A stretch of 64,000 nucleotides of DNA from Pyrenochaeta sp. MPI-SDFR-AT-0127 (lineage: Eukaryota; Ascomycota; Dothideomycetes; Pleosporales; Cucurbitariaceae), in NCBI GenBank assembly GCA_020747015.1, contig JAGTJM010000006.1:558001-622000 (forward strand), given 5' to 3'. Below, one piece after another: positions 59,939-64,000 of this stretch (positions within the stretch are counted from its first letter, which is position 1; every line of letters begins with the position of its first letter). The position numbers and the translations under genes were made by a program. A model generated the notes under the pieces. That model saw only the letters and a program-made list of their open reading frames with translations, did not search any database and was not told the origin of the DNA.

Positions 59939-60670
59939 ATGCGCAGGTGCACGTCAAGCGCTGCGGAGGTCTTGCGGCGACGGAGCGACCGAACGGGGGG
60001 CTGGCCCTCGAGGCGGAGAGAGATGTGATGGTCCAACAGCGCCAATGGAGATCGGAAGAGACACGCGCAGACGATATCGTAGGGACAAGAGGGCAAGAGA
60101 CTCAGATCGACATGGAGGAGAAACGCGTGCAGTAAGAGATGGTCGCTAGTGTTGGAGTTCAGGACGGTGCACGGGGTTCGGCGAGGAGGGAGGAGCTCGC
60201 GAGAGGGGGTCAGACGGCAGCTGGAGCCCTAGCAACCACGTGGTGACGTACTCGGCGTCCTAGGCGTGCAAAAGGCGTGTGCTTCGAGGTGTGAGGAAGA
60301 TGAATGCGAGCAGAACGTTAGAGTGCCAGCTCAGGGCTCCCGACGGCGTGATGGGCAGCGGTTAGTCGAGAGATTCGCACTAGCCGAACCGGTAGCGAAG
60401 GTGCCCGTGCGTTTGGATAGAGACCCCGCCGTTGAAGGCGTCGAAGCACTGTCGTTGGAGCGGCGGAGGGCCATGATCGGAGTGGGAGAGGCTGTGTTGA
60501 TCAAGCTGCATGCTGCATGGGAGTCTGGCGCCCTTCACAGCTGTATACGGCACAGTCGCGATTTGATCTGATTCTGTCGCTCCCTTGAAGAAATCATCAC
60601 CAGATCCCTGTCTCTGCAGAGGACGCTGCAGCACGCCCTCGCATATTGCCCCCGAGTGCCATTCTCCACC
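59939..60670. promoter_or_regulatory. divergent promoter, PP2A B56 / TFIIIC Tfc1
   Basis: Shared upstream region of two genes pointing apart, about 730 bases and GC-rich. Open frames of 60-130 codons on both strands reflect base composition. No motif assigned. Confidence 0.45.
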
Positions 60671-62771
60671 ATGAGTGAAGAACAGCCTGCCGCTGACAAT
60701 CAGGGCGAGGACCAACACGCTCCATGGCTGCCTGTCCCATCTCGTGCCATCTCTGTTGTCGAGCATCCTTGCATCATTAAAAATGTCGACAAGGGCATTG
60801 CTTCCCTCGGCGGGCCTGTCAGGTTGAGCAAGGTCAGATAAGGTTCATGCTGCCGCAATGCGCGACTAATACCGACTTCAGGGTCTTCGAACAAGACTGG
60901 AAACCACAACTAATGCTGACGGCGATGATGAGCTGAAGAAACTCATCTCCGTGTCCCTACGCCCGGACGACCCCTTCGCTAAACGTCTTCTCTCTACCCC
61001 AGTGAGGACCAACAACTTGCTACTCAAGGTCACCGTGCCGAAGCGAACAGGCCGTAAACGAAAGCGTGGCTCATTGACTCCTTTCCTGGCTGAGAACGAG
61101 CTCAGAAGCTGCGACAATGCAGTCCCAGACCAGAGTACGCCTCCAAGCAAGTCTTCCTATGTAGCTGCCACAACCATCTTTCGGAGCATACAGGACAATG
61201 CCTCAGCGTATAAGGTCTCTGTCGCCGGAGTTGTAGATGAGAGCCATCGCTTTAGGTGTAAGCCCCAAGTGCCTATCATATTTCTTACAACACCTCATTA
61301 ACTCCCTTAGCAATGCCCGATCTGCAATATACTGCCTCCCACAACGATATGATGGTCGGCCTCAGAGAACATGTCCTGCCGAAGCGATGTAAGTTTCGTA
61401 CCAAAGTACACAAGAATTCAACTGACTCTTGTTTAGACAGCCAGTTGAACAAATTCGCGCTCAATACCGCGGCTGGCGCGGATCACTCTAAGAGCGTTGG
61501 GCCTTCTGCTGAGTTTCTACAGATGCCTATTGCCTTTAACTATCGGTAAGTAGACATAATTGGTGTGTTTTGAAGACTGCTGACTGCAGACCAGATACCA
61601 GCAAAACACGTATGTGAAGTACACAGAAAAAGGCGTAGTCAATTTGCAGAAAAGCATTGCTTATAATGCATACACCATTATTAAGCCTACAGACGAGATG
61701 GTACCGACTGGTCCCAAGTCAAGTCTACCAGCAGAAGATTCTCTCACGCCATATTTGCAGACTTTGATCAGACAGATTCGAGACTTGCTTGAAGAACGGC
61801 CCATCATTACTCGGCACCTACTCTACAACAAGCTTGGATGGGATAAGCGAACCAAGCTGAGGCAGGCAGCAGTGTATTGTGGCTACTTTTTCGAGAGCGG
61901 GCCATGGCGAGAGGCTCTCGTTCGTTGGGGAGTTGACCCACGCGAGGACCCCCATTACCGAAAGTACCAAACAGTATCATTCCTGTCCTATCTCAAGACG
62001 GGTACTTCAAAACACCACAAAGGGTTCGACCAACACGTCTTGAAACTCAGCAAGATGTCACAGAAAGAACTGGAAACTGAACACACTTTCGATGGCACCA
62101 ATGTGTCTCGAACCGGCAACCTTTTTCAGTTCTGTGATATCACCGATCCTCTGATTGCCAGAATTCTAAGCACAGATGATATTCGAACCACCTGTGCACC
62201 GACTTTTCAAGGGTGGTATCATGTTGGGACGTGGGCGAAGGCGACTGTCATCTTGAAAGATAAAATGAACACGATCATTAGCGATGACAGACCAGACGAT
62301 GCCATTTATCAGCGTATTGTTGATTGGCCCGAGTTGTGGGATGATAAGGACATAGCAGCGCTGTACAAAGACGAGATTAATGACCGTCAACTTCACGAAG
62401 AGAAAAAGAGAGAGCACGACGTCATGCACCATGTTCGTTGGGCTGCAAGAAACCCGAGGTATGCTTTCGAGAAGATGGAAGTCTCTAGTGAGCAAGGAGG
62501 CGAGGCAGAGGCAGAAGAAGCAGGTGACGACATCGATGTCCCCGAGGATATGACTGAGAATCCGGTCACAGTAGAGGGGATTCTCGAAGACGACAGCGAA
62601 ATCGATGAAAATGACGATGATCGTGGCGATGGTGGAGTTGAGGAGGGCGACGACCCAGAGGATGATATAGATGGAGTCTGGGAGGCGGATGACGAAAATG
62701 ACAAGCTTGCAATATCTACGCGTACAGCTTCAGAAGGCCCAGCACCGTTTGGCGGCCTTTACAGAGTGTAG
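60671..62771 (+). CDS. TFIIIC subunit Tfc1/Sfc1 (tau95, GTF3C5 family)
   Basis: Subunit of TFIIIC that helps recognise the A box of tRNA-type genes and, with TFIIIA, works on 5S genes. Exons 60671-60832, 60882-61257, 61311-61388, 61437-61545 and 61595-62771 give 633 residues. The N-terminal half forms the dimerisation module (VEHPCIIKNVDKGIASLGG, SLRPDDPFAKRLLSTPVRTNNLLLKV). The C-terminal DNA-binding domain includes ERPIITRHLLYNKLG, AVYCGYFFESGPWREALVRWGVDPREDP and the FQ..D segment FQFCDITDPLI. IAFNYRYQQNTYVKY is produced only by the last splice, which uses CCAG at 61594. The tail is a long acidic run (residues about 535-610), as in yeast Tfc1. Confident. Confidence 0.92.
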
Positions 62772-63184
62772 AAGAGAACTGGGGGCCGCAATCCTCCCGC
62801 TCGTTGATTATTAGCCCGAGGTTGAATGTCAAATATAATCAATCACCACTCATGATAGGGCGTCGATATTAGTCGAAGCCAAAACTACGTTGAGAATGAT
62901 GTATGAAGATGCCATGTACACAATCGTTAGGACGATCAATTTGGTTGCTAGTGCGAAATGCGTGTCAACTGCGAATAACGATGTCGTGAATGTCAGGAAC
63001 AGTGCGACCCACTTTTCTCGTGCTTGGCTTGAGCGCAAGTCGGATCGCCTGAGCTTTCGTTTTCAGAACCTCACCAGCACTCGAACCACCAACACCACCG
63101 TCCACCACCACACCGCCGATTGATCACGCTCAGTCGCCCTTAAAAAAGCTCCTGCCGCTCTCCGCTAGCTAATTGAGACGCAAC
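62772..63184. other. intergenic, COX6 promoter
   Basis: 413 bases between two plus-strand genes, holding the TFIIIC gene 3' end and the promoter of the cytochrome oxidase subunit. Nothing else identified. Confidence 0.45.
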
Positions 63185-64000
63185 ATGTCCTTCGTACGCG
63201 CCGCGTCGAAGGTTAGCCGAGTGGGCGTGCGAGTCCCGGCCTACCGAGCAACCCCCGTTGCGTGGAACGCACAGCGTGCCTTCTCGCAGTCAGTGGCCAG
63301 GAAAAGCGATGCGCACGCTGAAGAGACCTTCGAGGAATTTACCGCCAGGTATGGAGCACCTATGGAGGGGTTGTAAAGCGGAGCTGAGGAAGAGACAACC
63401 GTGAATGAAAGGACAGCCATTGAGGTCCATTAAGCTTGTGAGGAGCTGCGTTGCTGACGTTTATGTCTGAATTATAGGTATGAGAAGGAGTTCGATGGGG
63501 TGAATGACGTTTTCGAGCTTCAGGTACGTTTGTTACACCCAGTTGACGACATACACCGGTATCACCCGATACAACATTGAAGAGCCAACAAAGATCCTTT
63601 GAGCTAGTGCGACAAGCTGACAGATAACAAGCGAAACCTCAATAATTGCTTCGCCTACGATCTCGTTCCCTCGCCTTCCGTCATCACGGCCGCTCTCCGC
63701 GCTGCCAGGCGTGTCAACGACTTCCCTTCCGCCGTCCGAGTTTTTGAGGGTACGTACCGAGCCAGCTCTATATTCCTTTCACATGAACTATGTTGCATGT
63801 TCCTAGATCTAAGCGGACGATGTTCTGCTAATAGGATTATTCTCAACCCATCAAGAAATATGCATTACTAATACATTTTAGGCATCAAGTTCAAGGTAGA
63901 GAACAAGGGACAATACGCAGAGTACCTCCAGGAGCTTGAGCCAATACGTGAGGAGCTCGGTATCCCGCTCAAGGAGGCCATGTATCCCGACGAGAAGTAG
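63185..64000 (+). CDS. COX6: cytochrome c oxidase subunit VI (COX5A type)
   Basis: Nuclear-encoded, matrix-side subunit of mitochondrial complex IV. Exons 63185-63348, 63478-63523, 63632-63749 and 63882-64000 give 148 residues, and the stop codon is the last three bases of the window. The N-terminus MSFVRAASKVSRVGVRVPAY is an Arg-rich, acid-free mitochondrial presequence. Mature segments ETFEEFTARYEKEFDGVNDVFELQ, RNLNNCFAYDLVPSP and IREELGIPLKEAMYP are conserved in the family. Introns are larger than average (108-132 bases). The third exon's acceptor is AACAAG, a weaker site, chosen because it gives the conserved LQRNLNN. Confidence 0.95.

Noticed and set aside
4980..62771. Functional grouping of the 5S gene, TFIIIC subunit and TAF6
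   Set aside because: They are tens of kilobases apart with unrelated genes between them, so shared location is most likely chance.
1..64000. CRISPR arrays, bacterial operons, prophage or insertion sequences
   Set aside because: None seen. The DNA is eukaryotic, with spliced genes and no regular spacer-repeat arrays or transposase frames.
1..64000. tRNA genes
   Set aside because: I looked for GGTTCRANYC-type T-arms in the intergenic spacers by eye. The few GTTCGAA-like strings found (for example near 5770, 18112 and 32472) lack matching arms. A covariance-model search could still find one.

Overview
The window is nuclear DNA from a filamentous ascomycete (Pezizomycotina). I infer a Dothideomycete-like fungus, but I had no search to confirm that. 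The reasons are short introns of about 45-60 bases with GTRNGY donors, CTRAY branch points and YAG acceptors, single genes on both strands with no operons, a lone dispersed 5S rRNA gene, and typical mould gene families (Zn2Cys6 regulator, PDR-type ABC pump, acetamidase-family amidase, Opi1/CCG-8).

Layout, left to right. 0-11.7 kb: VPS54 (GARP tethering complex), a 2.3 kb spacer holding a minus-strand 5S rRNA gene, a large two-OB-fold protein resembling CDC13/POT1, and nucleoside diphosphate kinase. 12-23.6 kb: glucosidase II alpha, then a possible small catabolic group made of a Zn2Cys6 regulator, a Hol1-like MFS transporter and a divergently transcribed amidase, then a secreted GPI-anchored PEBP-like protein. 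24.7-30.2 kb: an exonuclease-HRDC protein and an Opi1/CCG-8 repressor. 30.2-35.0 kb: a gene-poor stretch with G-, T- and purine-rich tracts and one or two possible very small genes. 35-42 kb: a full-size PDR ABC transporter and an unknown single-pass membrane protein. 42.3-45.1 kb: SAR1 and TAF6 in tandem on the minus strand. 45.1-47.9 kb: mostly empty, with one possible tiny two-exon proline-rich gene. 47.9-54 kb: a DDX60-like DEVH helicase. 55-64 kb: a very-long-chain fatty acid elongase, the B56 regulatory subunit of PP2A, TFIIIC subunit Tfc1/Sfc1, and cytochrome c oxidase subunit VI ending on the last base.

Most genes are conserved housekeeping genes of the secretory pathway (VPS54, glucosidase II, SAR1), transcription (TAF6, TFIIIC), signalling, lipid and mitochondrial function. 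Exon structures were worked out by hand from splice signals, reading phase and remembered family motifs. They are predictions, and places where several junctions fit are marked. The most unusual observation is in SAR1: the frame is restored to the family sequence only if a two-base exon lies between two introns with good consensus signals; a 12-base exon lies further downstream. Other points worth a second look are the DDX60-like helicase, the telomere-protein candidate, repeated CCAAT-bearing motifs in the transporter/amidase promoter, and two tiny candidate genes.
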